From positions 13,281,000 to 13,344,999 of the forward strand of contig CP154955.1 in assembly GCA_039621445.1 (NCBI GenBank): a stretch of 64,000 bases of DNA. Reading direction: 5' to 3'. This document shows positions 12,257-25,461 of this stretch, in pieces. The notes under the pieces were generated by a model. That model did not search any database, was not told the DNA's origin, and saw only the letters and a list, made by a program, of their open reading frames with translations. The position numbers and the translations under genes are program-made. Position 1 is the stretch's first letter. The number at the start of each line of letters is the position of its first letter. The DNA comes from Euglena gracilis (taxonomy: Eukaryota; Euglenida; Euglenophyceae; Euglenales).

Positions 12257-12566
12257 CAGGCTGTTTTTTTTACCAACCCCGGGGGGGGAGGGGGGGGTCC
12301 GGAGTGCCTTGGGGTGCCTGCCCAGGCAGGCACTACCCCCGGGGTCGGATTTTGGCCTGTGCTGTGCCAGGCACATTTCCTTGAAAATAGGCCATATTTG
12401 GCTCCCCGGCGCCTTTGGCGCCGGGTCTGTGCTAAGACACTTTTGGCCATGTGCCCTACCCCCCCCCCGGGGGGGGTGTCGGATCGGGAGTGCCTTGGAG
12501 TGCCTGCCCAGGCAGGCACCCCCCCCGGGGTGGGGTCGGCACCCAACTAAAAAAAAAAACAGCCTG
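12257..12566. mobile_element. hAT-type MITE (310 bp)
   Basis: The ends are CAGGCTGTTTTTTTTAC and, inverted, CAGGCTGTTTTTTTTTTT. The flanks ATGCAGAG and ATGCAGAC form a 7/8 duplication. It lies in the intron between the 12.6- and 11.7-kb exons of the EF-hand gene. It contains the duplicated words GGTGCCTGCCCAGGCAGGCA and the central hairpin CCCCGGCGCCTTTGGCGCCG. Confidence 0.85.
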
Positions 12567-12620
12567 ATGCAGACACAGAGGCGGGGCAAGGAGCCAGCAG
12601 AGCCACAGGCCGTGGTCCAC

Positions 12621-12777
12621 CTGGTCTCGGCGCCACTCCGAGGGGTAGGAGCCGTGGAGGGCTCCGAAGGCCCGCAGCGTGCCGTCGATCTGCTCGTGCT
12701 GGGACTGGGACAGCGCGGCAAACATCGCCAGGAACTCGTCGATGGACATGCACGAGTCGCGGTTGTGATCCACCCAG
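12621..12777 (-). CDS. EF-hand exon
   Basis: The exon follows a CCCCAG acceptor and ends GACCAG|GTGGAC in phase 0. It encodes WVDHNRDSCMSIDEFLAMFA. The loop DHNRDSCMSIDE keeps Asp1, Asn3, Asp5 and Glu12 but has Ser where Gly6 is usual. It starts at the same Trp-Val-Asp point as the 17.2-kb exon, which suggests duplication of EF-encoding exons. Confidence 0.8.
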
Positions 12778-13035
12778 CTGGGGAGGAGAGGGTCGGGGCA
12801 CGTGGGGGGAGGGGGGCGGGGTACATCCAAATTTGGAGAAACGTAACTCAATGAATCATAAAACTTGCAAAAAAAACCCAAAAAGGCAGAATAAAACCTG
12901 TGTGCAAAGAATGGCATGGATGTCTGTTGCAGCACATTGCATAATCCACCCACCGACAAATTCATCGTTTGGGGCACCAATGCACTAACGCCTATGCAAA
13001 TGCCCACATGACAAATTTCAGTCAGAACAACAGAC

Positions 13036-13121
13036 CTGACGGTGCCGAGCTGCAAGGATTGCAAGAGGTGGAGCCACTGAGCCCGATGGAGCTGGCCGGT
13101 GCCCACAGCGCACTGTCCAGA
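13036..13121 (-). CDS. EF-hand-like exon
   Basis: The exon encodes VGTGQLHRAQWLHLLQSLQL, an EF-hand-like loop and exiting helix. The donor GTCAG|GTCTGT leaves AG, which joins the C of the next exon to give Ser before WVD. This matches the residue order at other EF exons. The 5' boundary is uncertain: GCAG|TCTGG or ACAG|TGCGC are both possible, and neither restores phase with the upstream exon. Confidence 0.55.
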
Positions 13122-13301
13122 CTGCAACGTTGTGTGCTAACCGTCGCACGCAAACGTACCAAAAGGACACACACCCTATGTGCCGCTTCTTGCGCAAGGA
13201 GGAAAAAATAGAAGTAGTTTTAAGACAGAAAACTAGAGGTATTTTCATGTCGTTCTTCAAAAAAAAACTGGATTCTTTATTGGCGTTCTTGGTGAATATA
13301 C

Positions 13302-13423
13302 CTCAGCGGGCACAGCCACCGTGGGAGGGCAGCACTCTGGCAGCCATCCACATTGGCCCACTTGAACAGAAGCTGGAGTCCGGTCCGCAGGGCATCGGTG
13401 GTGGGGACCTCCGCCTGAAGCAC
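13302..13423 (-). CDS. EF-hand-like exon
   Basis: The exon opens after TTTTCAG and ends CTGAG|GTATAT. It contains LQLLFKWANVDGCQSAALPR, where W-x-N-x-D-G resembles the W-V-D-x-x-x-D-G signature of the neighbouring EF exons. The start is in phase with the preceding exon. The junction to the next exon is not phase-compatible with the visible GT and AG sites, as noted in the findings. Confidence 0.65.
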
Positions 13424-14160
13424 CTGAAAATAGACCGAGTAAACTTAGGAACGACCCTGCAATTGTAGAAATTAGAATTCTGAAACCTCCAAGGAAATCT
13501 CCTCTGCCGCCAACAACCTATGCGCTGCATATTATTCTCACCTTCTGCAAAAAGCCCGGAAAAAAAGAATCAGGAAGCTATTTCGTCATTTGGCCAAGGC
13601 CTTTGCATGCGACTTTTGGTCATGCAATGATTGTTGTTTCTGATTTTAATTATGACTTACTTACCATTCGGTTATGGGAACCCTTTTGAAGGTTCCGATG
13701 TTGTTTGGTGCAGTTACCTGTTGCTGTTTATGTGTTGCATAAGGGACGAATTATGTGCAAAGCGACCGAGGCATTTCCCCTGGTTGTTGGGCAATCTTCA
13801 CTATATGGCACAGGACACAAAAACAAACGTTTTTTGGGGTTTATGGCCTTGGTGAATAAAACATCTGCTTTGATCGTAATTGGAGAGGGAGTAAAAACAC
13901 AAGCAAAACACACAGGTGGTTGGTGCTTCCAGCTTTGCTTGTATTTCCTATTGACCTTGCGGGCATTCAAGTGAAGGAATTAGCAATATCTCACCAAATC
14001 AAGCCTCGTATGTTTTTACTTAATCAAAAATCTTGATGAATTTTTCGTGAAAATTCACAAAGCGAATTTTTATGATAATCCACAAGGCCAATTTGTGCCA
14101 GGAAGATGACCTTTGAAAAGGATGGGGGCGCTTGGTCGAGGGGGGGTGGAGGTAAGGTAC

Positions 14161-14332
14161 CTGCTGGAACTGGCCAGGGTCAAGGGGCCCCTCCTCGGGG
14201 ATCACGGCCAGGAGGTGCTTTGCGTGCTGGCCGGCGTAGAGCCGGAACGCCGCAGCGTCCACCAGCAGGGGGTCCTTGAAGAAGTCGAAGAGGACGTCTG
14301 CGTCCCCTTCGGGGATGAGCTCGCCCACTTCG
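14161..14332 (-). CDS. EF-hand/ANK gene, helical linker exon
   Basis: Using the acceptor CCAGCCAG|CGAAG keeps phase with the previous exon, and the donor is CAGCAG|GTACC. The 57-residue product is acidic and helical (for example VLFDFFKDPLLVDAAAFRLY) with no clear calcium loop. It fits a degenerate EF-hand half or a linker between EF modules. An alternative acceptor 4 nt upstream would break phase. Confidence 0.7.
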
Positions 14333-14424
14333 CTGGCTGGGGGCCCAGACGTTTGGGGTTCGATGAGGTCAGCAGTTCCAAGTGAAATCCAGGCCGGGCG
14401 ATGCCATGGCATTACGCGCGGCTG

Positions 14425-15080
14425 GCAGGTGTGTGATGTCATGTGAGGAATGTGTGCCATGTTTGGCATGTGTGGCATGTGTGGCATGTGTGGCATGCGT
14501 GGCATGCATGGCATGTGTGGGGTGTGTGGGATGTATGGCATGCGTGGCAGGCTTCTTTTTAAATCACCTGACCCCCCCCCCCCCCCCGGGGGGGGGGGGG
14601 GGGGGGGTCGGGCCGGGCCGGACCCCCCCCCCCAGGGGGGGGTCCCGCACCGGAGGCGCTGGGTATACCTTTTCGGCGCGAAGCGCCGAAATTTTTTGAA
14701 AATTGCCTTTAACGGGCCCGATTTTGGGGGGGGTCCCCGCCCCCGGGGCCCCCGGGGGGGGGGGCCGCGCCACCCTGGGTGGGTGGGGGGGACCCCCCCC
14801 CTCCCCCCCCCGGGGGTCTTAAAAAGAAGCCTGATGCGTGGGATGTGTGGCATGTGTGGCAGGTGTGGCATGAGTGGCATGTGTGGCATGTGTGGCAGGT
14901 GTGGCATGTGCGGCATCTGTATCACCTGTGGCATGTGTGGCATGTGTGGCACGTGTGTCATTCATGGCATGTGTGGGATGTGTGGCATGTGTGGCATGTG
15001 TGGTGTGTGTGCCATGTGTGGCATACATGTCAGGTGTTATGTGTATCGTGAATGTCTGTGTGTCATGAGTGCCATGTGCA
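14425..15080. repeat. GGCATGTGT minisatellite split by a MITE
   Basis: Nine-bp units (GGCATGTGT with variants) run 14425-14547 and resume 14834-15080, with the 286-bp MITE between. It lies upstream (minus strand) of an EF-hand-gene exon. Confidence 0.9.
14548..14833. mobile_element. hAT-type MITE (286 bp)
   Basis: Perfect ends CAGGCTTCTTTTTAA and TTAAAAAGAAGCCTG enclose long C and G runs and the central palindrome TTTCGGCGCGAAGCGCCGAAA. Both flanks read ATGCGTGG. Because it sits inside a GGCATGTGT minisatellite, part of that match could be coincidental. Confidence 0.85.
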
Positions 15081-15099
15081 GATGCGGTGGTACGGTTTG

Positions 15100-16990
15100 C
15101 TAGAGGACCAGAGTGAGGGAACCACATTTTGTGAGAGAAAGCTTGCCACCACCTGCAGTCCAGACAAAATTACGGCAGACAAATTTTTTCGGAAAGAACC
15201 ATAATTTTCCACCATTTCTCCTGCAATTTTCCTACGCCCTCTTGGAAAGCCACTGTCAGGGGAGGTCGAATTGCACACGCAAAAGAAGGGGTTGATTTTG
15301 TAATGAGAAATCACAAAAAAAAAAAAGACCACCAGAAGAACATTTTGACATTTTTTTGGGTTTTGAGTTGCCATTTTGTCAAAAAGCAACACCATCTCAA
15401 ATGAGAAAAGTCACCACCATTTCCATGAAAAGTTGAATTATTCCCATCATCTTTCAAAATCAGTTTTCCCATAATTTTTTCCTGTGATTGTTTTCACACT
15501 GTATTACTGTATAACACTGTATGCCGTTCGCTTTTTATCATGACGTTCAAACTGTCGCAGAAAGGCCCAGTGAAGAGGCAAAGAACAGTTTTTGAGGGAA
15601 TCAGGGGTAGAAAGAAAAGAAGAAAATCTGGATTCAGCCATCTTGCGGGCGGTCTTGGAAGGTGAATGCACAAAAGCTCTCTATAAGGCACATCACAAAT
15701 GCTCCAAAGCACTGAGCACATCATTCCGGGGGATGGGAGAATTGGGCACAAATAAATTGCTTATAAATAGGACATATGGAGAAATATGGGTACCTCTCGA
15801 AAAGCAGCGGAAAGTAGTGGTACACGTCATATGGCCCAGAAATTTTAGTGGTTTCCTTGAAATGGTCTGGAAGCGCTTGAGCGATTTTGATGTCCTAATT
15901 TGTCCAGTCTGTTGGTGTGCAACTTCGCAAAAAAAACAACATATTTTGACCCAGATGGCTGGCTGAACTTCGCACTTCGATACAGAAAAAAGGGAAACTA
16001 ACCAAAGGATAATTATTACATTGAGCAACAACTCTCAGCACCCAGGTCCAACTTTGCCAACAAACGCAAGAGATTCTTCAGGGCTTCCACGTCCTTCTTG
16101 GGCATTACAACCAGGCCGCTGTTTTTGCTTTTGCGGGATTGAAGAAGGAGGACGTATCACCGGTTGAGGCGGGGTACCAATGAATACCCTGAATAAAAAC
16201 CCCGGCAGAACTTTGGCTGCCCAAATGGTAACCCAAACTCCAAACTCCAAAGCTGTTGCAAAGTTCGCCAAAAATAGATTATGTTGCAGGAAAAAAATGT
16301 CAAAAGGAGTGTCCATTATTTAAAATGGCCCTAAAATGCCCAAAAAAATTGGGGCCTGTTGAGGGTTTTTGGCTGACTTTTGACTTCAAAAAAATTTGTC
16401 CAAATAATAAACGCTCCCAATGATAAACCCCCCTTGGACAAGGAATCTTTTTGTGGTGCATAGCCAGTGTTGGGCTTTGTGAGGAAATGCACACAAAGGC
16501 TGCGCAAGTTAGGCCACCTAAATGGAAAAGGAATCTTGGAAATTGTTGAGCGACAAATGGACTGGCATAAATGGGTAAAATTTGAAATATATTTTCAACA
16601 AACCCCCCCAAAAAATTTCAAGCCCACCCAAATATAAAGCCCCCCCCCAGTGTAAGGTGCCATTCAGGGCAAGATGTGGACAATTTGGGTGAATATTACA
16701 AATTTTCACAATCAATCCTGAATTTGGAGAAAAATGGCGCATTTTTGGTGAAATCAGGAAGTGCACAACTTAAACGTTTGATATAGGAGTGCATTTGATA
16801 TAGGAGACATCGGCCGCAGGCTGCCAAAGGTAATAAAGGACACCCAAAAAAGTTTGATTTCCCTCCCAAAATATAAAAAAGCCCCCTCAAATATAAAGCC
16901 CTCCCTGAGGGTCTTGAAATCCCGCTCAACATCAAGCTGGGGGTATTTAAATTTGGGGGGGGGGAGTTATTTCATATACAAATTCATCCA
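15100..16990. other. Intronic or intergenic DNA without a recognised gene
   Basis: This is mostly AT-rich unique-looking sequence. From 16.42 to 16.96 kb there are several AAATATAAAGCCCCCC-like words, probably a decayed C-run element. No convincing exon is seen. Confidence 0.5.
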
Positions 16991-17118
16991 TACGTCTGAG
17001 AATTTACCAATAACAATCATAGAACTCCCAAAAATCCACTTTGGTGGTTCGGGTGACAATGGCCGCCACTGGGGGGGGTGGAGGTAAACACTCTTGTTGA
17101 GGCTGGGGAAACAGCCAC

Positions 17119-17235
17119 CTGTCCGCCGCGGTGTCGTTCGCCGGCAGGGTTGCGGGGGCGCCGGCCACAATCCTGGCCAAGAGGGCTTCGAACTCCGGCT
17201 GGGACAGGATCCCATCGCTATCGGCGTCCACCCAA
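17119..17235 (-). CDS. EF-hand exon with canonical calcium loop
   Basis: The exon lies between a GCTCAG acceptor and a GGACAG|GTGGCT donor, and its phase matches both neighbours. It encodes WVDADSDGILSQPEFEALLA. The loop DADSDGILSQPE has Asp at 1, 3 and 5, Gly at 6, a hydrophobic residue at 8 and Glu at 12, which is the classical EF-hand calcium site. This is the best-preserved calcium-binding loop in the gene. Confidence 0.85.
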
Positions 17236-17928
17236 CTGAGCGCGGGGGATGTCGGGGGGAAGCCGAGGGGGCGGTGGGTGCCGAACATGCCACGGGTTAC
17301 CGATCTCCGGGGGGAGGGGGACATTATCTTCCAATTCCAAAAAAAAAAAGAACTGATCAGCCACTTTCTCAAAAACCAGTCACCCACTGTCTGCCTCCCC
17401 AGGTGGATAGTTTGGTCACTCTGGTCACTCGGACCAAAATGGCTCAAATTCAAAAGGAAATTGGCCAAAACTTTCAAAAATTTACGGCACCATCAACACG
17501 GGGTTGGACACTTATCCGCAGTTTGGCTGGGGAAGGGGGTCTGCAGCCAAATACCAGTTGGTAACTCTAATTTTTTAAAAAAAAAAACCAGCAAGTGACC
17601 CCCGAGAAGACATACCTTCGCTAGACACAAAAATTTAAAAAAATTCCCACAGATTTGTGATCAGAATCATATGAAAACAGCGTTCGCAATTTTTTCAACT
17701 TGGGACTGTTTGTTTCTTCAACTGAAAAATGTGAAAATGCTCAAAAAATTTGACAGCAGACAGGTCAGCAGGTACAAAGGGCAGGATACATTTCTATGAG
17801 GACAGGTTAGCGGGTACAGGGAAGTTGTGGACAGTTTCCTGGAGGTCAATATCCGGGGGGTATGATAAAGCCAACTGGGGGTACCAGGATGGGCCCACCC
17901 ATTGAGTTTTGGTATTCCCATTCAACCC

Positions 17929-18213
17929 CAACATTTTGTTGCTTACCAAAACTACCACCAAGGAGTTCATTTCCAGTTCATTTCAAAAAATAATATAATC
18001 AGTCGCTTTTTCAAAAAAAAGCCAATCAACCAATTCTCGCCAACTTCAAGGGGAAGGTCGGTCTCTTCAGCCACTTCACCTAAACCTCAAAAACCCACAC
18101 CGATTGTGACCATTTTGTCTATAGCGTTCCGTCAGTCATTGAACAAAAAAAAACCACCCAGTCATCCCCCAGAAAGTGCAGTTGGACAACCGCTAAGCAA
18201 TGGTTGGCCCTAA
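17929..18213. mobile_element. Decayed copy of the TTGCTTA MITE family
   Basis: It begins CATTTTGTTGCTTACC and ends GCTAAGCAATGGTTGG. It keeps CAGTCGCTTTTTC-like words but lacks the long C/G runs. Confidence 0.5.
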
Positions 18214-18991
18214 CCAGACAAATTGTGAATAAATATAAATATGAATTTGCACACTTCATAAAATTCAGAATTTATTTTTGTATCTGTTTCTCACATCTGT
18301 TTTATATGTGCATATAATATCTCTTTATTCTTTATTTTCATTGGGAAGGGGACACCAAACTGCCTGCCTTCATTTGAGACCTTGCTTGAAGAAGAAAAAA
18401 ACACCACCGAGAATGCCACCTGGACCGAGGTTTGGTTGGGCGTGACCGGGGGTGACTAGTGACTGGGTGGTCGGCTGTGATTGAAAATGTGTGGCCCCCT
18501 GGGGGGAGTTGAGGGGGGGGGTCCAAAAAATTGATAATTGAAAATCTTCTTTTTGGCACCCCCCAGCCTTCTCCTTCGTGGTGGTGCCAAACACCTATGA
18601 AATGACTGAGTGTGCCTGGGTGTGACTGGAGGTGACCAGTGAAGAGAAATGTGAGGGGTTTGGTCCTGGACACCCTCCGGGAAGGGGTGGGTCGACCCCC
18701 CTCCCTTAAAAACAAACCATTTGACCATTTTTAAGGTCTTTAAAAATGCCCAATATTTCGATGTCAGGTGACTTTTTAAACCAAATTGACAAAAAAAGGT
18801 GTTGAAAAAAATCAGTTTTTCGGCGCAAAAGGCCGGGGGAAAACGGTCCGAGTTCCTGGACCCCCTCGGATGGGGGGGTCGGACCCCCTCCCCCATATAA
18901 AACCAACGCTGATCCAATATCCTGGGCGTGACTGAGCGAGGCCAAACCCCCAAAAGCCTGGGCCAACGAAGGGGAGGAGGGCCCGGCACAC

Positions 18992-19125
18992 TTGAGCTGG
19001 GACAGCCCGCACTGCTGGATGAACGCCATGCGCTGCGCCACGGTGAGGCCCCCGCTCCGGTGGCGGTCCAGCCAATGCCACATGGCGGCCTGGCCCTCGA
19101 GCGGCAGCATGGGGAGGGAGGGACG
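18992..19125 (-). CDS. EF-hand/ANK gene, first recognised exon
   Basis: The exon begins after a CCGCAG acceptor and ends CTCAA|GTGTGC, leaving two bases that complete a codon with the next exon. It encodes a Trp-Leu-Asp-centred EF-hand-like module (WLDRHRSGGL), where the loop keeps Asp, His, Ser and Gly positions but not all calcium ligands. An in-frame ATG lies 15 nt after the acceptor. The acceptor could therefore be a trans-splice site and this the first coding exon, but that is only inferred from the 500-bp gap to the preceding gene. Confidence 0.7.
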
Positions 19126-19624
19126 CTGCGGGCGGAACACACACCGTGGGGGGCCGGCTGGAAGTTTGGTTCAAAGAAGGGTGGAGTTGGGCAAAAACCG
19201 GTGCAAATTGTACGGGGAGGCAGATTGGTGGCATTCACTTTTGGCCGCAAGTTTGGTTCTCCCGCCGAAATACCTCCGCCCCCCCCCCTTTATAAACCGT
19301 CTTGAAACTCTACACAACCAAAAGTTGGGACGTGCTTGGGAAGTTTATTCTTGATCGATGAGTGGTGTGGTGTAATGGGCAGTCAAATGATGCTCTCTGC
19401 TTTTACTTTTGCCCGTTGCATGCTTCACCAGCTCCAAAGGGGCTGGTGAGTATTGGGAAAAACCACCGGAGAAGTGGAAGTATTTGTACATTCTGAGTGT
19501 CATTCTGAGTGTGTCTTTTTAAAAAAAAAATCAAATATAACACACATTGTATTGTGTAGGGACATATGTATTATACATGTTTACATGTAGCATATTAAGC
19601 ATTGAACTACCCGCCAATCAATTT

Positions 19625-19709
19625 TCAGGCCAGAAGATGGAAATTGTTTTTGGCACTTTCCTCGTCTCGCTCGGCCCAGCAAGACGGGGCGAGACGATCC
19701 ACGCGGCGC
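19625..19709 (-). CDS. Probable terminal exon with stop
   Basis: Starting at TTGACAG|G, the phase-matched frame reads RRVDRLAPSCWAERDEESAK, then NNFHLLA and a TGA stop. The polar C-terminus and phase match make it a good last exon. Another frame through the same DNA is open too. The next gene's first recognised exon lies 500 bp downstream on the same strand. Confidence 0.5.
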
Positions 19710-19749
19710 CTGTCAATGCTTCCCGAGATGGGGAGGTTTCTGTTTGGTT

Positions 19750-21840
19750 GCCAAGTCAAAGCCAGACCCACCCACGCCCTGAGGGGGGGAGGGCTCAGGG
19801 ACCCACTCTCGGTGGTTAATTTTGACCCCCCAAACCCAGACCCCATCTCAAAAAAAAACCATGGAAGTGCTACAATTGCGAGCAAGAAATTAATCAGGGA
19901 TCAAATAAAACATATTGGTGTTTTTGAAAATGGTGTCCGGACACAGCCATGGACTTAGTTTCAAGAACCTTCGAACCCTGCCATGTCAAAAAAACTTCAT
20001 GCCATATTTTCCACTTCCTGACTTCCTGAGAGAAATTAAACATGGATGTGGCTCACCGTATGGGATCTCCCAAAGTGGAGTCAGCCCAGGGACCTTCGGT
20101 GGCAAAAAAAAAAATGCAATCTTTAATTAGTTGGGGAGGCACAAGGGGCAACGAGCAGCATCACACCTGCCCTGGCAAGCAACTGCACATCTCCATGTAT
20201 TGGTGTGCCAAAATGATTTTGTGTGCACAAAATGGGCTCAATCTGCCACAGGCATTATTTTTTGAGGTGCCTCAAAAATGCTTTTCTTTTGGCCAAAATG
20301 CCTGAAAATGCCTGAAATTTTCAATCAGGCAGAATTTTCTTCAGCGATGCCAGAAACCATTCATTTCTCTGGGAGTTGGGTTGCTTTTGCCAAGATTTGG
20401 CGATTTCATTTTTTTGGCATTATCCATCCACCCAAAAAGGCCTTTCGGATCTTTAATATTTTGATTCGGACCGACGTTGGTTTGATGCCCGGACTGCCTT
20501 AGACGACCTGGAAAATAGGCGCCTTTAAAATGCCTGAGAATGCCTGAAAACACCTGAAAAAAAAATGCATGTCTGACATACTTGGCCTGATTGACATAAA
20601 ACTATCTTTTTTATCAGCAGAGCCTGAAATTGCCATGTTTTTTTGGCTGAACGTTGATTTCAATCCTTCTGTACACACTTTTCACAGTCAGGAAGTTGTT
20701 TTCAGAACACATTTTAACATATAGAAAGCTTGTTCAGACGTTTGCATTATTTTCAACACAGTTTTGCGGAACAGGTTTTCCAAAGTCCGAACAATCAATG
20801 CTTCAAACTATATTGCAGACTTTCTGAAAGAAGCTGAATGTGGATGCGGCTGACATAGCATCTCCCACACAAGTGCATACACCTTCGCAGTTGCTTCAAC
20901 AAAGGCAGAAATCACGTGCACCTAGGTAAGCAGCAGCGCAGCAGCAGCAGATGTGCATATCTTATTTTCATCGATTTTTTTTGCCAGGCTAACCAGGCTT
21001 CTTACGCATGGAACCTGACTTCGACCAAAGAGCAATCAACCATACAAAATTTTCTCAGAAAAACTGGCTGATTTGGGTCCATGCAGATACCCCTCCCCCT
21101 GGGAAGCTGAAGAGTTGGGGCCAGCACTGCCTGATTTTTTAGAGTTGGGGCCAGCACTGCCTGATTTGTCACGTTGGAAATTCGGCCTCTCCGGAAGGTT
21201 GCCAGTACCCGCTAGTACCTGCTGACAATGCAATTTTCAGAAACCTCATAAATATGGTTAAAATTTGTGAAATTAATGTCGCACATTAAGGGGGGACGAA
21301 AAAAACTGCTGGCTTCATTTTAGACTTGCACTCACAACAAAAAAAACGACCACATTACCACATTGCAGGAGACGTGCGCATAGCTACGAATCCAGTACCT
21401 TTGGAATGGTATCTTTGAAATTAAAATTATATGCCTATACAAGAAAGGTTGCATAGTCAGACACAGGACAAAAAAACATTCACAGAAGGCGGGAAGCATG
21501 ACAAGAGACAGCGGAGATTGCGGAGATTAGGAGGAAGTTGGAGTGACTAGGGCGGTGGCGTTCTGGAGCAGTTTTCTTGCGGGGGCCAACGGGTTCCAGA
21601 CTTTGCCAGCCGCACCTTTCTCAGGGGCAGAGTGGGTCCAGCCTCATCTGTTAAAAAGAAGCATCACTTCCAGGCGGTACCCAATTGCAGGTCCCGTCCC
21701 TCCGAACGAAAAGTCGCCCAATCAGAATACCCTTGAACAGGGCGGGGGGGGGGGTCATTTCAACCCACCCACCCACCCACCCACCCGTCCACCACCCTGT
21801 TTGGGGAGAATGGTTGAAACAAGACAACCTTAAAAAAATC
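19750..21840. other. Intron DNA without a recognised exon
   Basis: At 20.26-20.56 kb, AAAATGCCTGAAAATGCCTG words occur in both arms of an inverted structure. At 21.10-21.17 kb, AGAGTTGGGGCCAGCACTGC is duplicated in tandem. The rest is unremarkable. Confidence 0.5.
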
Positions 21841-21852
21841 TCCGAGCCCAAC

Positions 21853-21897
21853 CTGTTTGCCTTGACGAGAGCAGGCCAGTCGTCAGGCATCTGTTGC
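21853..21897 (-). CDS. Short exon, unidentified
   Basis: This 45-nt exon lies between CTGGAG| and AACAG|GTTGGG and encodes QQMPDDWPALVKAN. Both of its junctions are phase-consistent with the 22.4-kb exon upstream and the terminal exon at 19.7 kb. Confidence 0.5.
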
Positions 21898-22391
21898 CTC
21901 CAGGCTGGTGCTGCGCTTTGGCTGACAAAATGGGGCAGTGAACCAAAGATGATTGCTCGAGCGATGCGTTGGGAAGGACAAAAGGGGCACATTGTCCAAC
22001 ATCAGTCACAACAGATATGGGGATCCGAGAACGGGGATCCAGCAAAACCCCAAAACACTTCGCTCTCTGGATGGGTGAAAGGTCAGGCGCCGCAGCATGC
22101 AACACACATGGGGGGCGAAAAGCTTGAATACCCCCTCTGTGCCCAACGACTGGTAACCTCTGTCCTCCATCCGGGGGGGGGGGGTCGTTGGTTGCTCACC
22201 CGGCCAGAGGGAGCAATACAAGAGCACTGGTGTGAGGGGTCCCTGGCCACTCACCACACAAACTGGGCCAGGAGCGACGTTAGTGCCGGCCATAGACAGA
22301 CAAGAAGCCATACTGCAACGAAGGGGGGGGGGTGTTGGACAGCGTGGGGGGGGGGGTAAGCAACAGGCCTGTCTGTACCACTTGGGCCCAC

Positions 22392-22441
22392 CTCCCGGCC
22401 AGGTTGAGGCGGCCCGTGTAGACCTTGTGGAACGGGTAGTC
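22392..22441 (-). CDS. Short exon, unidentified
   Basis: The exon starts CCGCAG|GACTAC and ends GGGAG|GTGGGC. It encodes DYPFHKVYTGRLNLAG plus two bases. Those bases join the single leading base of the 21.9-kb exon to make Arg, so the two exons are phase-matched. Function is not recognised. Confidence 0.55.
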
Positions 22442-22793
22442 CTGCGGGGGCCGGAAGAGGAGCAGGGCTCACGCGTGACAGCGCTGACCGAACAGGTACC
22501 TACCTACCCCCCCCCCCCCGCGCCCCGACAAGCTTGCCGGCACACGCCGAGAGACATTGCGGTGGACTTTCCGGCATGACAAGTTAGCCGGCACAGGCTG
22601 CGAGATGACGGTATCTCGGGGTGTGTGGCAACCTCAAGGGGAAGACAGCTTCCCGGGGGGGGGGGGATGAAAAAGGTCCGCCAAGCCAGGCCAGGACCCA
22701 CCCACCCTTGGATCACCAACCTGCGGAAAAAAAGCCTCTGTCGACCTGCGGCCGACAACGCAAAGCAAAACCCGTCCTGCAAACGGCAGGCAC

Positions 22794-22953
22794 CAGCCCC
22801 GGCTGCCAGTCAGGGCGTTGTACGCCACGCCGGCGTCCACCGCCTCGCGGCCCTGCGGGTGGACGTCCCGGCCGAGCCGCCAGTCCGACGCGGCGAAGAC
22901 GAACTCCGGCAGGAGGCTGAAGACGGAGGAGTCGTCGTTGCGGGGAGGCCGCC
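22794..22953 (-). CDS. Candidate exon, unidentified
   Basis: A CCCCCAG| acceptor opens a frame with SLLPEFVFAASDWRLGRDVH and EAVDAGVAYNALTG. It ends at a GT near 22793, or earlier. Codon use is strongly GC-biased, like the other exons. It sits 25 bp from the giant TG microsatellite. Phase to both neighbours is unresolved, so it may belong to this gene or to a separate one. Confidence 0.5.
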
Positions 22954-22980
22954 CTGGGGGTCAATCGAGCGGGCAAAGAG

Positions 22981-24723
<1,743 letters not shown>

Positions 24724-25461
24724 CGTGCCGAATCAGCACACAGGCAACATCCAAGCGGCTGGAAATGGGGGGGGGGGGGGCGCATCGCCAATTTTAAAGG
24801 GGGAAAACGTTCGATATCGATTAATTACACACAAATGAATTTCGTTTCACCGCAAAAGAAGACTAGAACTGTGAAAAAAAGAACTGCACGTAAATTCAGA
24901 AAGAGTGGGGGAAAACATGCAGCAAGCTTGACTTTACATGGTTTCCTGCATAATCCTGTTGCCTATGGAATTTCCGTTGACAGGAGTTCAATTAGATTCA
25001 ATTAGACGTTTTGAGGAATCGCGTCGAAACAGCACACAGCCTCTTTTTCATTGCCCTGTTTATCCATAATGAAAAACACTGGATTCCAAGCATAGATTCC
25101 CAGGGGGGGGACTTTTTCCCAGGCCCAACCCCACCCACCAACGACCCCCTCCCCCCTCGGGGTCAACCACCCACCCACCCACCCAGAATCCAGCCAAAAT
25201 TGGCCAACGATGCTGAAAAAAATTCGGTTTGGGCTTCGGACGGGCCAAAAATGTGATCCATGGCGCACCCCGGGGGGGGGGGGACGAGGCCCCAACCCAC
25301 CCCCTCTCGACAACCCCCAGGAGGAGTAACACAGGTGGTGAATGAATCAAATGTTCCAAGGCTGAGACTCTCTCCAAAACGCTCGGGACATGGGACAGAG
25401 CTGGCCACAGAGGGGCCTCAACGTGCCCGATGTGCTTCCTGGCCAGGCTTCTTTTCCCAAC

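Noticed and set aside
14428-15080. Repeat array that might be a CRISPR
   Set aside because: The units are contiguous 9-bp copies without unique spacers, and the sequence is eukaryotic.
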